In this document: piece by piece, positions 1-9,239 of the stretch
Layout of the letters: the number at the start of each line of letters is the position of its first letter
How positions within the stretch are numbered: position 1 is the first letter of the stretch
DNA from: Smittium culicis
Taxonomy: Eukaryota; Kickxellomycota; Harpellomycetes; Harpellales; Legeriomycetaceae
DNA length: 12,995 nt
Direction of reading: 5' to 3'
NCBI GenBank assembly: GCA_001970855.1
Contig: LSSN01003853.1
Span: 1-12,995, forward strand
The notes under the pieces: generated by a model
Databases searched by the model: none
The model's input: only the letters and a program-made list of their open reading frames with translations
Told to the model about the DNA's origin: nothing
Position numbers and translations under genes: made by a program

Positions 1-1967
1 CTATAGATTCCGCCACGAGATTGATACTCAATGATTTTTACCATTGACTTTTGCAGAAGAATACAAACTGTAGATGTTTTAAATATATTGCTTTATTTTA
101 TGTGTTATAACCAGTTGATTATTAAGCTATATTTTTATTTACAGTATAATCTCTAAGTAAGAAATTTATTTTTTAGCCCATTTTGGTCCAAGTACACTTT
201 CAGATAGTAGTTTACAATTTTAGAGATTTTTTAAGGATAAAAATAGTTAGTAAGAAACTAGCTACAACTTACAAAAAAAAAAGCTAAAATATAGAATTCT
301 AAATATAATAATTTGATTTGTTTATTTTTTGATAAAAAAAAAGTAAAACTTAATTCATCAAATAAAATTTTTATCGCTATTTTAGAGGTTATATTTTGGC
401 TCATTTCAGCAATTTTACAACAGTACTGCGAATTTTCTTGTTGGAGTGCAATTGATAATACGCCAGATTGTTTGCAATATAAATAGTCAATTCTAAATAA
501 AATTTACTAAAACTTGCAAATTCAATTTAATTAGCCTATAAAATCACTTTATTAAAAATGTAGTATACTTCAAAGATTAAATTAATATTTTTTCGATTTA
601 AAATTCAATAAGCTGATTTATTAGAGGATTTACACATTAAGGTGTTGCCATGTTAGATGATATACTATAATTTTTACTATAAATATTGTATAAATCTTAA
701 ATTTCAAAAATTTGAATTATAAAGATACTTTCGCACCGCTTTATAAGCATTTGACCAGAAAAAATAAAAAAAAATTATAGCTTTAGTTTAACAAAAAAAT
801 TACTATTTTTTTTTATTAAAATATATAAATTCTAAACGCATGAAAAATTTACTCCACTATTGGGACCGTTTCATTTTCATTATATATAGGAAGATAACTA
901 GTAAAAAAATCTTATTGTTGATATAGGTAAAATATTTAAAAAAAAATTTGTTGAGTGTAATCCGCATTTTTTAAAGACATGGCTTTATTTAATGAATTAA
1001 TCAACGATTTTCATTTGTATAAATTATGAATTAAATTTAAACAGTTGAAGTAAATAGTGTGACCCAATTATTAAGAATTATTGATTTTATATCAATTAAT
1101 CGAAGGAGTATATAGAAAATAATTTATTGTTATTATTTTCTTGGCCAAAATATATTTTCGGAGGCGAAAATTGTATATCAATCGCCATTATAGTCCATAG
1201 TTGCATTCATAAATTATGTTATTTAAAAAACATAAATTTTAATTATTAAATTATTAAAAAAGATTTTATTCAAGTAAAATCTACAAAAAAGAATTTAAAC
1301 TTCAAAAGTTTACTATATTGTATAATTTAGCCTAAAAAAGCTTAGCTATAGAATTTTCTAAAATTAAATCTATTTAAACTCCATCAAAATAAAAAATTTA
1401 AAATAAAATTATAAGATAAGTCCAATAAAAAAATAAATACAGTTACTACATTTTTTTAAGCGTAAATTTCAATAACAAAACTAAATAATAATATTTATAT
1501 TGAGACACATCAATCAACAATTTTATGAATAAACAGTACACCTTATTATAAAGCTAGACATACATATTAACTTTTAGTGACTATTGCAAATTTATAATCG
1601 TTGTTCAAACACATCACACAACTCATTTAACAAACACTATACAATCGATGTAAAATAGAAAGAATATATGATATAATTATAGAAAATGCTATATATCATT
1701 AATAAAATTTTCTTTTATATGTACTCGCTTAATGTATATTTTTTAGAATCATAAATTTTTTCTTAATTAAAAAAAACAATGTTCTTAGTAAAACCAAAAA
1801 ATTAAATCAAAGGGAAATAAAAAAAAATAAACATTGTCATTATTATTTCGTTTTATCAAAGCTAAATCAAATCTACAAATTCAAAAATGAAAAATTTTAT
1901 ACTTTTTTCTAAATACAAAGATCAAAAAATAAAATAAAATAAATAAATTTATTAAATAAACCAATAA

Positions 1968-2021
1968 TTTTAATGTCTGTTTTATTGATTTGCATTTAAA
2001 TCAATAAAACATACATTAAAA
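1968..2021. repeat. Near-perfect 24-position hairpin
   Basis: The left arm 1968-1991 is the reverse complement of 1998-2021 apart from one mismatch (C1977 against T2012). This gives 14 inner and 9 outer base pairs closed by a 6-base loop (1992-1997, gcattt). The arms are AT-rich but not homopolymeric, so this is not a trivial A-run/T-run pairing. No open reading frame overlaps it meaningfully. It could be a cruciform-forming site, a small-RNA precursor or the remnant of a foldback element; the sequence alone does not decide. Confidence 0.75.
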
Positions 2022-2167
2022 CTTTAATAGCATAAACTTTTCAAAAAAATGATAAATAAAATTGAATCAGTTAACGAAGAGATGGAGATCAATCTAAAAT
2101 CTGTTTATGAGCACATACTTCGCGAATAAATCATTTCTGATAGAACTGGACAGTGTTTTTGACCTAC

Positions 2168-2181
2168 ATATATATATATAT
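2168..2181. repeat. Short (AT)7 microsatellite
   Basis: Seven perfect AT units are bounded by C and G, so the block catatatatatatatg is itself palindromic. It is a simple sequence repeat with no further feature attached. Confidence 0.85.
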
Positions 2182-2288
2182 GAATATTTGAATGAGAAAA
2201 AGAATTTGATTTTTAATCTGATTACAGGGGCTTGTAATAGAATTTCTAAAAGCCTCTTTCGACTGTAGGAAACACCCGAGCAGTTTCT

Positions 2289-2327
2289 AAAAAAAAAAAA
2301 TTCGTGACGGCGGAATTTTTTTTTTTT
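2289..2327. repeat. A12/T-run hairpin with CGGCGG loop edge
   Basis: Twelve A followed by TTC (2289-2303) pair perfectly with GAA followed by T (2313-2327), giving a 15-bp stem. The loop is the GC-rich gtgacggcg (2304-2312). The T run continues to 2335, 20 T in total. The bases just upstream (2225-2287) are also less AT-rich and hold smaller inverted repeats such as ATTACA/TGTAAT. A related arrangement without the full stem lies at 8446-8481. Confidence 0.7.
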
Positions 2328-3055
2328 TTTTTTTTCAAATTACAATAGCACTACCCCAATTCGATTCTAAATGTATTAATCAAAAAAATTAAATTTAACA
2401 TTAATTTCTACAAGTTCCTAAGCTGATTATAATCGACTCGATCGATTTTCTAATATTTTTATGATTCTCTAATAAAATTGCATACGTCCTTTCCTATCTA
2501 AAGCTTTTAAAAAAATGAATTTAAAGATTAATTAGAATTATAAGAAAGTTGTTAATCGCTTGTAATTTTCATTTTACCAATAAACAAATGATTCTCATAA
2601 TTAGAATGCTATTATAGAATACAGTTACCTATATTTTGAAGCTCAAATACAGATTATCGCCCATGAAAGGGATAATTATTTTGATTCAGTTAATAAAAAA
2701 TTTACTATGTTATTTTATTTACTATAAAATTATATTGATTTTTTTTCTTAACATTTTCACAGGAGGTAGAATTTTTTTGATTTACCGAATATAGCCAGCT
2801 ATTTTCAATTATAAAAAATTAATTCCGAGACTTAATTAGATGTTGGTTTGGTGTATAATAACAGCATATAATAAACTTTCTAAGTGCCCTTTCTGGTACA
2901 ACACATTTTAAAAAATTTTTATTTTTGATTCGTTTATGATTCGTAAATTGTGTTTATACTTGCTGCTATTCAATAATAAACCAATAATTATAAGTGTCTA
3001 GGAATTTTACTATTATTAATGAATCTAACTTAATATATTTGATTATTCTAAAGTA

Positions 3056-3080
3056 GTCTTACACCTGTGAAAGAGTTAAA
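3056..3080. repeat. Dispersed 25-bp repeat, copy 1
   Basis: This segment matches 6705-6729 at 20 of 25 positions, with the core CACCyGTGAAAGrGTTAAA matching at 17 of 19. The match does not extend beyond the 25 bases. It could be a remnant of a short mobile element, a protein-binding site or chance. Confidence 0.35.
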
Positions 3081-3724
3081 TCTTAAAAGGATAAAAAATG
3101 TTTTTTTTAAGAGTGTTGGAAGTTAGATAGTTAAACTATCGTAATAGTTTTTTTTAAATAGCGGAAAATTTAATTAGAATTATTATTGTATTGGATACTA
3201 AACAGACTATCTAAAATTAACAGTTTAAAATTTGCACTAATTTAAAATATTTATTTAAAATTTACAATTTTTTTTATTACAAATTTTAATGAAATAAAAA
3301 AATAATTATATTAAATCTAAAATGGTGCACCGACTCTTTATATTGCTCAATATTTGGATATTCTTTTATTATAATATTAAGCTTTTGAATCTGTATTGAC
3401 TTTTCAAGCTAATGCCGGCGAACATGTTAGTGTTAGTTGCAAGAAGTGTAAGCTAGATTTTAAACACAAATTAAATAACTAAGTATAGCTATAAATATAC
3501 TAAAAAAAGAACTGGTTATGGTTGTATTGCATTTTATAAATAAATTAAATTGAGGGAAAAAAAATCACAAGGTTCGGAAAGAAATAGAAAATGATTAACA
3601 TGGTGAAGCAATTTTTTTTTATTCTTAGTCACGGAATTTTATTGGTACGATAACAATAAAAGAAAATATGCGGTAAAATAAACTAAAAAAATAGTAAAGT
3701 TGGTACAAGGCACAAAAAAACTAA

Positions 3725-3960
3725 TATTCTAATACTAATAAGTTCCTCTGCCGGTTTACCAGCTGCGTACCTAAAGGGGAACGGGTCCAATCTACCAAAC
3801 GAAAGATCCACACAGGCATTGCTTCAAGTAGCCTGGATGACTATGGTTACAAGCAGTCATAGAATTAAGCTCGTTCCAACTAAATTGAGTTCGCTGAGAT
3901 CAATGAGCTCCTAGTCAGGACCTATATCTAACAGAAAATTCTCGACTCAAATACGAAAGA
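3725..3960. other. GC-rich island of unknown nature
   Basis: The first 100 bases from 3741 are 51% G+C by hand count, in surroundings that are far more AT-rich. On the + strand a 45-codon frame (3725-3862) is open but has no ATG. On the - strand a frame of similar length is open between stops. Short hairpins are visible: AGGC/GCCT around 3814-3834, ATGACT/AGTCAT around 3837-3860 and TCCT/AGGA around 3909-3920. I tried to match it to rRNA, spliceosomal RNAs, SRP RNA and tRNA from memory and found no convincing match. It may be a structured RNA, a decayed exon or transposon fragment, or transferred DNA. Confidence 0.45.
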
Positions 3961-6524
3961 TGGAAAAGAAAATGAATTTTTCGTTTTTAAATGCGTGATA
4001 TTATAAGTCAAAAATAATTAAAAATTACATAAATTATGGTTTAATAAACAAGGCGATTCAATGTTAATTAGTGACTTCTTTTGCGGATTACGCATAAACA
4101 TGCATTTTATAATTGAGAAAAGTTTCCAAAAAAGTAAGAATTTTTCTAAAGTATGTGCAAATTTTCTTGTTTCTTTCTATTTATTCGATACTTTGATACT
4201 GGATTAAATTCGTCAAAAAGAAAATAATTCTTTGGTAATATTCTAAAATTAGATGTTATAATAAGGTAGAAAATGCGATGAATAATTTTAATTCTTTTTT
4301 ATCGCGCTATAATAAACGCAGTTGCTAAAAATAGAACAAGTTTACAGATCTTATTATTGTCATTAGGATTTACTAATCTTCGAAATGTTAATGTAATTTG
4401 GATTAGCAAACGTCGGTTATTTGGACTAATATTCCTAACTATCCCCGAATATCTGGTAAACTATTTTATTAGCTATTTAAAAGAACCTATTTTATTTGCG
4501 TAGAACTTTAATCAAGTTTAATGTTCAATTCATTTCCCACCTCCCTAATACTTAAAAGAGGTAAATATAAGACCAGCAGTTTATTTTTTATCCTAGTTTT
4601 CGCTCTATAACCAATTAAATTCTAAAGAGCACTATAATTTTGGGCAAGTTGATGTAGTCTTTTAATATGTTTATTAAATGCATAGTTGGTATCAAAAGTA
4701 AGTTAAATTATTCGACGTATGTTATAAAGATAAAAAATATTGATGAATTATATTGTATATTCTTTCTGTCAATCGTCTTTAATCAAAATTATTTGTTTTT
4801 TTTTTTAAAATGAATAAAAATTGAAAAAAAAAACTGATTATTTTGGTTTCCGTTTATAAAAATTTTTTTTTTTTAGGTGCGATGGTAGTGAAAATACTCG
4901 ACAAATTTAATTTATATTATTTTTTAATAAAAAAAGCCCCATTTTTTTGAACAAAGGGATCATAAATTTCTGGTTGTTTTCTGTCGATCGAGTGCCTAGA
5001 CGTGAAGATTTCATGTCATAAAGACGATATTTATCAATATTGAGGTTAAATCATTGTTTTAATTCAGTGTTGGTTAATAAATGGCCCAAATGTGTCCAGA
5101 AATCAATGCTTTAGTTCTGATAACAATAAGACCGATTTTTACCCCAATGTAAATTTTTTTTTTTTTTTTGGATGGAATGGGTGGTATGCTGTTGGTTAAA
5201 AATAAAAAAAAAAAGAACCAAATGCTATTTCTGGCTAAATAGAAGAATGATTTGGTATTAATTGATAAGGGCTATTTTTCCGAGATTTTTTTTTTTGGCC
5301 AATAGTCAAATGCAATTGGCCCCAAATCTTAAATAGTACTAACTAAAACTTCACTTGGGTATATGTACGACAGTCAGAGTATACTCTAACAATCCTGAAT
5401 GTAAGACGCTTTTTAATAAAAAGTTTTTTTTCTTACGAGGTAACGCATTTTTTAGGCGGTAAATAATGAATAAAGAATAAAGAACAGTTAATCTTAGCTA
5501 CGTATTCCATCGAATATCAAAGACTGCTATTAATAGTTGAAATAATTGATAAAGAGGCGTAGATGAATTCTTATCTCCATGAAATTAGCTTCAAAGGAAA
5601 GTAGATGTTTATGTCTACCATCAGCATAAGTGGTTGACGTTTTAAACAAATTTCACAAAATATTTATTCATAAGATGAATTTTTTATATCTAATTGGCAA
5701 AAAAAAAAAAAGAAGCTTATCAGTACATTAGGGCTTATGACTACTGGATAAAAGACTGTCTGAATTAATGCGACTAATTGATAGTTATGAACGAGCTTTT
5801 ATTTGGGAGAGCGGAGGGAAAGGAAGAGCAGGTAGTCTTGGTGCTGATCTGAATCTGCAATTATTTTTCGGGTGAACTATTTTGGCCAAACTGCTGATAA
5901 ATTCACTAAAATATAGCTTATGATATTAAATAAGTGTTTTACATTTACATTGTTTTGCTAATCCCAATAATGGCATGATGCTCAAATTGTACTTTTTTGT
6001 TTGAGTTTACTCGAATATATTATAGTTGGGATTAGTTCGTTGTCGAGTATAAAATCAAAGTTTTTCATTATTACTGTTTTTATATAAAGAGCGATTTGCG
6101 AGTAGTTGTGGAGTTTGGTAGTAATTTAAGTAGGTTAAAATATAAGATTTTATGAAATAATAAAGATTGCCTAGCTTATAACCTTTTGTTTCGTGTTACT
6201 GTTGTTTAGCGATTAGTGTAAACTTAAATTCGCAATATAAAATTCTGATGAATTTATTTCGCAAATATACTCCTAGGAAGTCGATATTGATCACCTATTG
6301 GCTATTCTTTGTGTTATATCGTATCACAATAGCGAGTTTTGATGTGTACGCATTTGGTAATTGAGAGAAGCGAATATTAAAAAAAAGCTGTGCATTATTA
6401 CATGGATTATCCCTTTACCTCCCAACGCTTTTTAAAACTACGAATTTATTGATTCGTCAATGGTTTAGAAGCGTTTTTATTTGCAGCAATGATAGCATAT
6501 ACCAATAATTGATTAAGAATTCGG
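3961..6524. other. AT-rich gene-free stretch
   Basis: No supported gene. Long T or A runs recur (for example about 4796-4806, 4824-4833 and 5156-5170), together with a 12-bp palindrome (5376-5387). A small patch at 5801-5860 is 50% G+C by hand count and is open on both strands over about 35-45 codons (the + strand ATG frame is 5768-5875). This is listed as a finding and not as a gene, because such lengths are expected by chance. Confidence 0.55.
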
Positions 6525-6676
6525 ATTGATTTTTATTGTTGAGTATAGTTTTTATTTATGAGTAGCTTTTATTGACGAGGTTAATTTTTATTTATGTTTA
6601 TAGTTTTTATTGACGAGTATAATTTTTATTTATGTTTATAGTTTTTATTGATAAGTATAATTTTTATTGTTGAGCT
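6525..6676. repeat. 38-bp tandem repeat, four copies
   Basis: Four consecutive 38-base units start at 6525, 6563, 6601 and 6639. Units 2 and 3 agree at 35 of 38 positions. Each unit is built from two related 19-base halves beginning TTTTTATT, for example tttttattgacgagtataa and tttttatttatgtttatag, so the array probably grew from a 19-base ancestor. The + strand is rich in T and G and almost lacks C. It is a minisatellite with no coding potential. Confidence 0.85.
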
Positions 6677-6704
6677 TAATTTGCTGTTTTTGTTAAATCA
6701 GTTG

Positions 6705-6729
6705 GTCAGGCACCCGTGAAAGGGTTAAA
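6705..6729. repeat. Dispersed 25-bp repeat, copy 2
   Basis: This is the partner of 3056-3080 (20 of 25 identical). This copy contains ACCC-gtgaaa-GGGT, which can form a 4-bp hairpin. A weaker relative of the core (CCATGAAAGGG) is at 2661-2671. It lies just after the 38-bp tandem array. Confidence 0.35.
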
Positions 6730-7375
6730 GAGATGGCGAATGATTGATTAACAGCGTTTGAAGTAGCTCCACAGTCGAGTAAAGCGCTTTCAAACAAACA
6801 TTAATTTTATAAGCTTATCGTTTAGCCAAAATGGAAAAAATAAATTACATAATAGATTTTAAATATGAATTCAAGTAAATTTCATCTACTGACATTATAG
6901 GATATAGCCTAAATGACAATGTGTCATAATAAATTAAACCAGCTTAGTTATTATGTTATAGCTTTGCTAGGTTTGTTATTTATGGGGTAAGAGTTTTTAA
7001 TAGAACTGGAGAAAGAGCTAATGGGAGCTAAGCGATTTATATTTTTTTTTAATTTGCAGCATTGAATTGGTATACTATGATCTGGATATGATTTACATCA
7101 AATTATAGGAATTAGTAATAATGAATGCGAATTAAATAATAAGCTAGAAAGTCTTCGCAAGTTAATGGTAGCTTGATTTTTCAAGTTGAGGGATTGTTTT
7201 ACAAGCTTTATTTATTAAGGATTTAAAATTTAAAAGGCGAATTTTGAAAAGTCAATGAAATGTTGGGGTATGATATTGAATAATGTAACTGTAAAATTAA
7301 AAGGAAAATATTCAGAGTAACTAAAATTTTTACTATTTATTGTTTAGTTTTGAAAGAGGTACTAAAATTTTAAAG

Positions 7376-7575
7376 ATGGCGCAAAATTTCTCTAGTAAAA
7401 TAGCAAAAGGTAGCAAAGGCTATAAACCGCATAAAAAAATTCATAAATTAAAGTGTAGTATTGTATCATGGATGATCCTACTGTGTGTGTATGAGAAGGG
7501 TGAGGTAAATATTAGCCTTTACCGCAGAAAATAAACTATAATATATTTATTAGGGCTATTGTATTGTATCGATAA
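7376..7575 (+). CDS. Doubtful spliced microprotein, possible tail anchor
   Basis: This is a weak candidate. ATG at 7376 (context AAAGATGGC) opens a frame that is lysine-rich at first and then hydrophobic (IVSWMILLCV). If a GTATGA donor at 7489 is joined to the TTAG acceptor ending at 7553 (a 65-nt intron), the frame continues AIVLYR and stops at 7573-7575. The product would have 44 residues: a basic N-terminal half and one C-terminal membrane segment. This layout recalls small tail-anchored proteins such as RAMP4/SERP1 (YSY6). The spacing between a Phe and the Trp at the membrane boundary is similar, but the conserved Asn motif is off by one residue and the membrane segment is short. Unspliced, the frame would run to 7534. 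A frame of this length is expected by chance here, so I hold it lightly. Confidence 0.13.
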
Positions 7576-7887
7576 TAGTTCACATTATGTTTAAGGATTA
7601 AATAGTATGTAGGCCAAAATATAAAAAAAATAAAATACTTATTATAAAAGCTCAGTGCATATTTATTATATTATGCGGCTACCAAGTTACGATAGAGGCA
7701 TATGCAGCATGTTGTATTATTATTCAATCTCAACGCAGTGTTTTAAGGTCATAATGTAAGGGTGTATTATGATGTGTCGTTTAGAATTGTACAGAATTGT
7801 AGAGTGTAATATGTAGAGTTTTAAGGCAGTGTTATGAAATGTTGAAAGATGATATTGAGTAGCATTGAGAGTGTGGTAATGTATATT

Positions 7888-8029
7888 GCTGTGAGCTAAT
7901 CTTATAATGAGCTATACAGGATTGAATATAGTTAGCTGTGGGCTAATGCTGTTGAGAGTTATAGATGATTGAATATAGTATTGCTGTGGGCTAATGCTGT
8001 TGAGAGCTTTACAGAATTGAATATAGCTA
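7888..8029. repeat. 47-48-bp tandem repeat, three copies
   Basis: Units run 7888-7934, 7935-7982 and 7983-8029. Units 2 and 3 are identical over their first 24 bases (7935-7958 and 7983-8006), and all three end in attgaatatag plus a few bases. Unit 1 is more diverged. A partial fourth start (ctgtgcatct) follows at 8031, and weakly similar sequence precedes the array from about 7855. The + strand is G-rich and C-poor. The array ends where the inverted-repeat element at 8064 begins. Confidence 0.8.
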
Positions 8030-8063
8030 ACTGTGCATCTCAGCGCGAGTACTGTTCGTAAAA

Positions 8064-8326
8064 GCGCCCATCGTAGGAATAATGGGAGATCTTAGTTATC
8101 TCTCCCTATTGCACGAAAATTGCCCCAATTAGTAATATCTAATAATTCTTTAATGTGATAAGCTCTGCTAATTGACGCTCTTTAAGTAATTTCAGAATCA
8201 AATAATACCGATGGGCGCATTAAAGTAACGGCATTTACTCCTATTACTTTAAAACAATCGGCTTTTCCTAAATTCGAAAATGTAAGCTAATGCCAAATCT
8301 GCTCTTCTTTATAGTTATAAGATTAC
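8064..8326 (+). other. Candidate structured RNA or foldback element
   Basis: GCGCCCATCG (8064-8073) is repeated in inverse at 8209-8218, a 10-bp GC-rich stem that extends by TA/TA across one bulge. It encloses a hairpin at 8084-8105 (GAGAT/ATCTC, plus GG/CC across a bulge) and another at 8118-8130 (AATTG-ccc-CAATT). Directly downstream, TTAAAGTAA (8220-8228) pairs with TTACTTTAA (8244-8252). The loop between them contains GGCATT (8230-8235), complementary to AATGCC at 8289-8294, a possible pseudoknot. An 18-T run follows at 8327. Together this could be a non-coding RNA of about 270 nt, perhaps made by RNA polymerase III. I see no clear A or B box and no match to RNase P, SRP RNA, U-RNAs or a telomerase template. 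An old inverted-repeat transposon of 155 bp is the alternative, but no target duplication flanks it. Confidence 0.35.
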
Positions 8327-8344
8327 TTTTTTTTTTTTTTTTTT
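8327..8344 (+). terminator. 18-T run, possible Pol III terminator
   Basis: Eighteen consecutive T on the + strand follow the structured element at 8064-8326. A T run is the standard terminator for RNA polymerase III. T runs of similar length occur elsewhere in this window (2316-2335, 12187-12204) with no RNA gene in front, so the reading depends entirely on whether the upstream element is transcribed. Confidence 0.2.
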
Positions 8345-8519
8345 CACGAGAAATTAGTTAGCATGTTACTTTTAACTCCTCAATCTTTGCTTATTTTTAC
8401 CATTTGAGGTTTTTTCAAGTCGTTTTAATAATCATTGAACTTTGCAAAAAAAAAAAAAATTCGGTTCTTAGCGGCGGTATTTCAACCTTTTTCTAGCTTA
8501 TAAAGAGAAACAAAGATTT

Positions 8520-9239
8520 TTCACTTTATCAATTTTTACCGCTGCTGTAGTTCCTATATTTCCCCCCTTTTTTTTTTTATCAGTTTGGCTTTATGGTTTG
8601 GCGATAATTAAATATTCTTTCCCCCCTTTCGCATCAATAGCTCTTTTTATTACTTTCCTCCTTTTCCACAAATCTTTTCGTCTATTATCCTTCTCCTTTG
8701 ATACGACCTTACTATACCTTCCCCCATTTATTTACACCATTTCCTACACCCCCATCCCTTTTTTATGCTATTCCTTTTCTCTCTCACTCAATTACTTTCG
8801 AACTAATATTAAGACTTATCCTTCTCTAACCATCATACCCTTACGCTATTCTCTGGCTCCTGTATAATTCATCCCCACCAAAACAGACTACTCAAGCTTT
8901 GATAATCAAAGGCCAAATTCATTTAATGTAACTTTCTTCAAATTCTATTGACACTCTTAAAATTACTTTTCATAGTGTAATTATACTATCATTTTGTATT
9001 CAATTTCTCCACGTCTAATTTTACAGCTTATTTAGCTTGACTTTATTTTTAATGGTATCATTTACATCTTTACACATTTTCTTATAATTTACACTATTTA
9101 TATCTAGATTCGCCTCCCTTGATACCATAGCTTTTATAAAAAGTTTCCATTTTCATAAATATTAATACCAAAACTTCATATCGCTATTACTCTAAAGCCC
9201 TCTTCATCAATCTAATAGCTCCTCATTAAGTTAATAAAC
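8520..9239 (+). promoter_or_regulatory. Pyrimidine-rich upstream region of the 9240 gene
   Basis: The + strand is strongly C- and T-rich up to about 8870, then AT-rich to the start codon. In 8701-8760 there are 25 C and a single G by hand count. A TATA-like TATTTATAT lies at 9095-9103, 137 bases before the ATG. Pyrimidine-rich tracts in front of genes are common in fungi, so this probably contains the promoter and 5' leader of the gene starting at 9240. An apparent 89-codon frame here (8598-8867) starts at TTG and is explained by the low purine content, not by coding. Confidence 0.5.

Larger units (their letters stand above)
1..3724. other. AT-rich gene-free stretch
   Basis: I see no supported gene here on either strand. 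The sequence is mostly A and T, with many homopolymer runs and frequent stops in all frames, and I found no tRNA-like B-box pattern. Open frames of 30-50 codons occur, but with stops expected about once every 12 codons in such composition, several are expected by chance. One such fragment (3381-3482) has a CKKC motif and is listed as a finding. The structured elements inside the stretch are listed separately. Confidence 0.6.

Noticed and set aside
5376..5387. 12-bp perfect palindrome agagtatactct
   Set aside because: A few palindromes of this length are expected by chance in 13 kb; there is no extension and no partner site.
6248..6364. 38-residue frame with a hydrophobic middle (MNLFRKYTPRKS start)
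   Set aside because: By rough estimate around a dozen ATG frames this long are expected by chance in 9 kb of such AT-rich sequence, and nothing else supports it.
8064..8218. Reading the GCGCCCATCG inverted repeat as a MITE
   Set aside because: No target-site duplication directly flanks the arms, and the extra hairpin and pseudoknot outside the arms fit a structured RNA better. It is not excluded.
8598..8867. 89-codon open frame in the pyrimidine-rich region
   Set aside because: It starts at TTG, and stop codons are rare there only because purines are scarce. The product is Ser/Leu/Phe/Pro low-complexity with no coding character.
1..9239. tRNA, 5S, U-RNA, RNase P and SRP RNA genes
   Set aside because: I scanned by eye for the B-box GGTTCGANTCC on both strands and for conserved blocks of the other RNAs and found only partial, unconvincing matches, such as GAACAGTACTC on the - strand at about 8046-8056.
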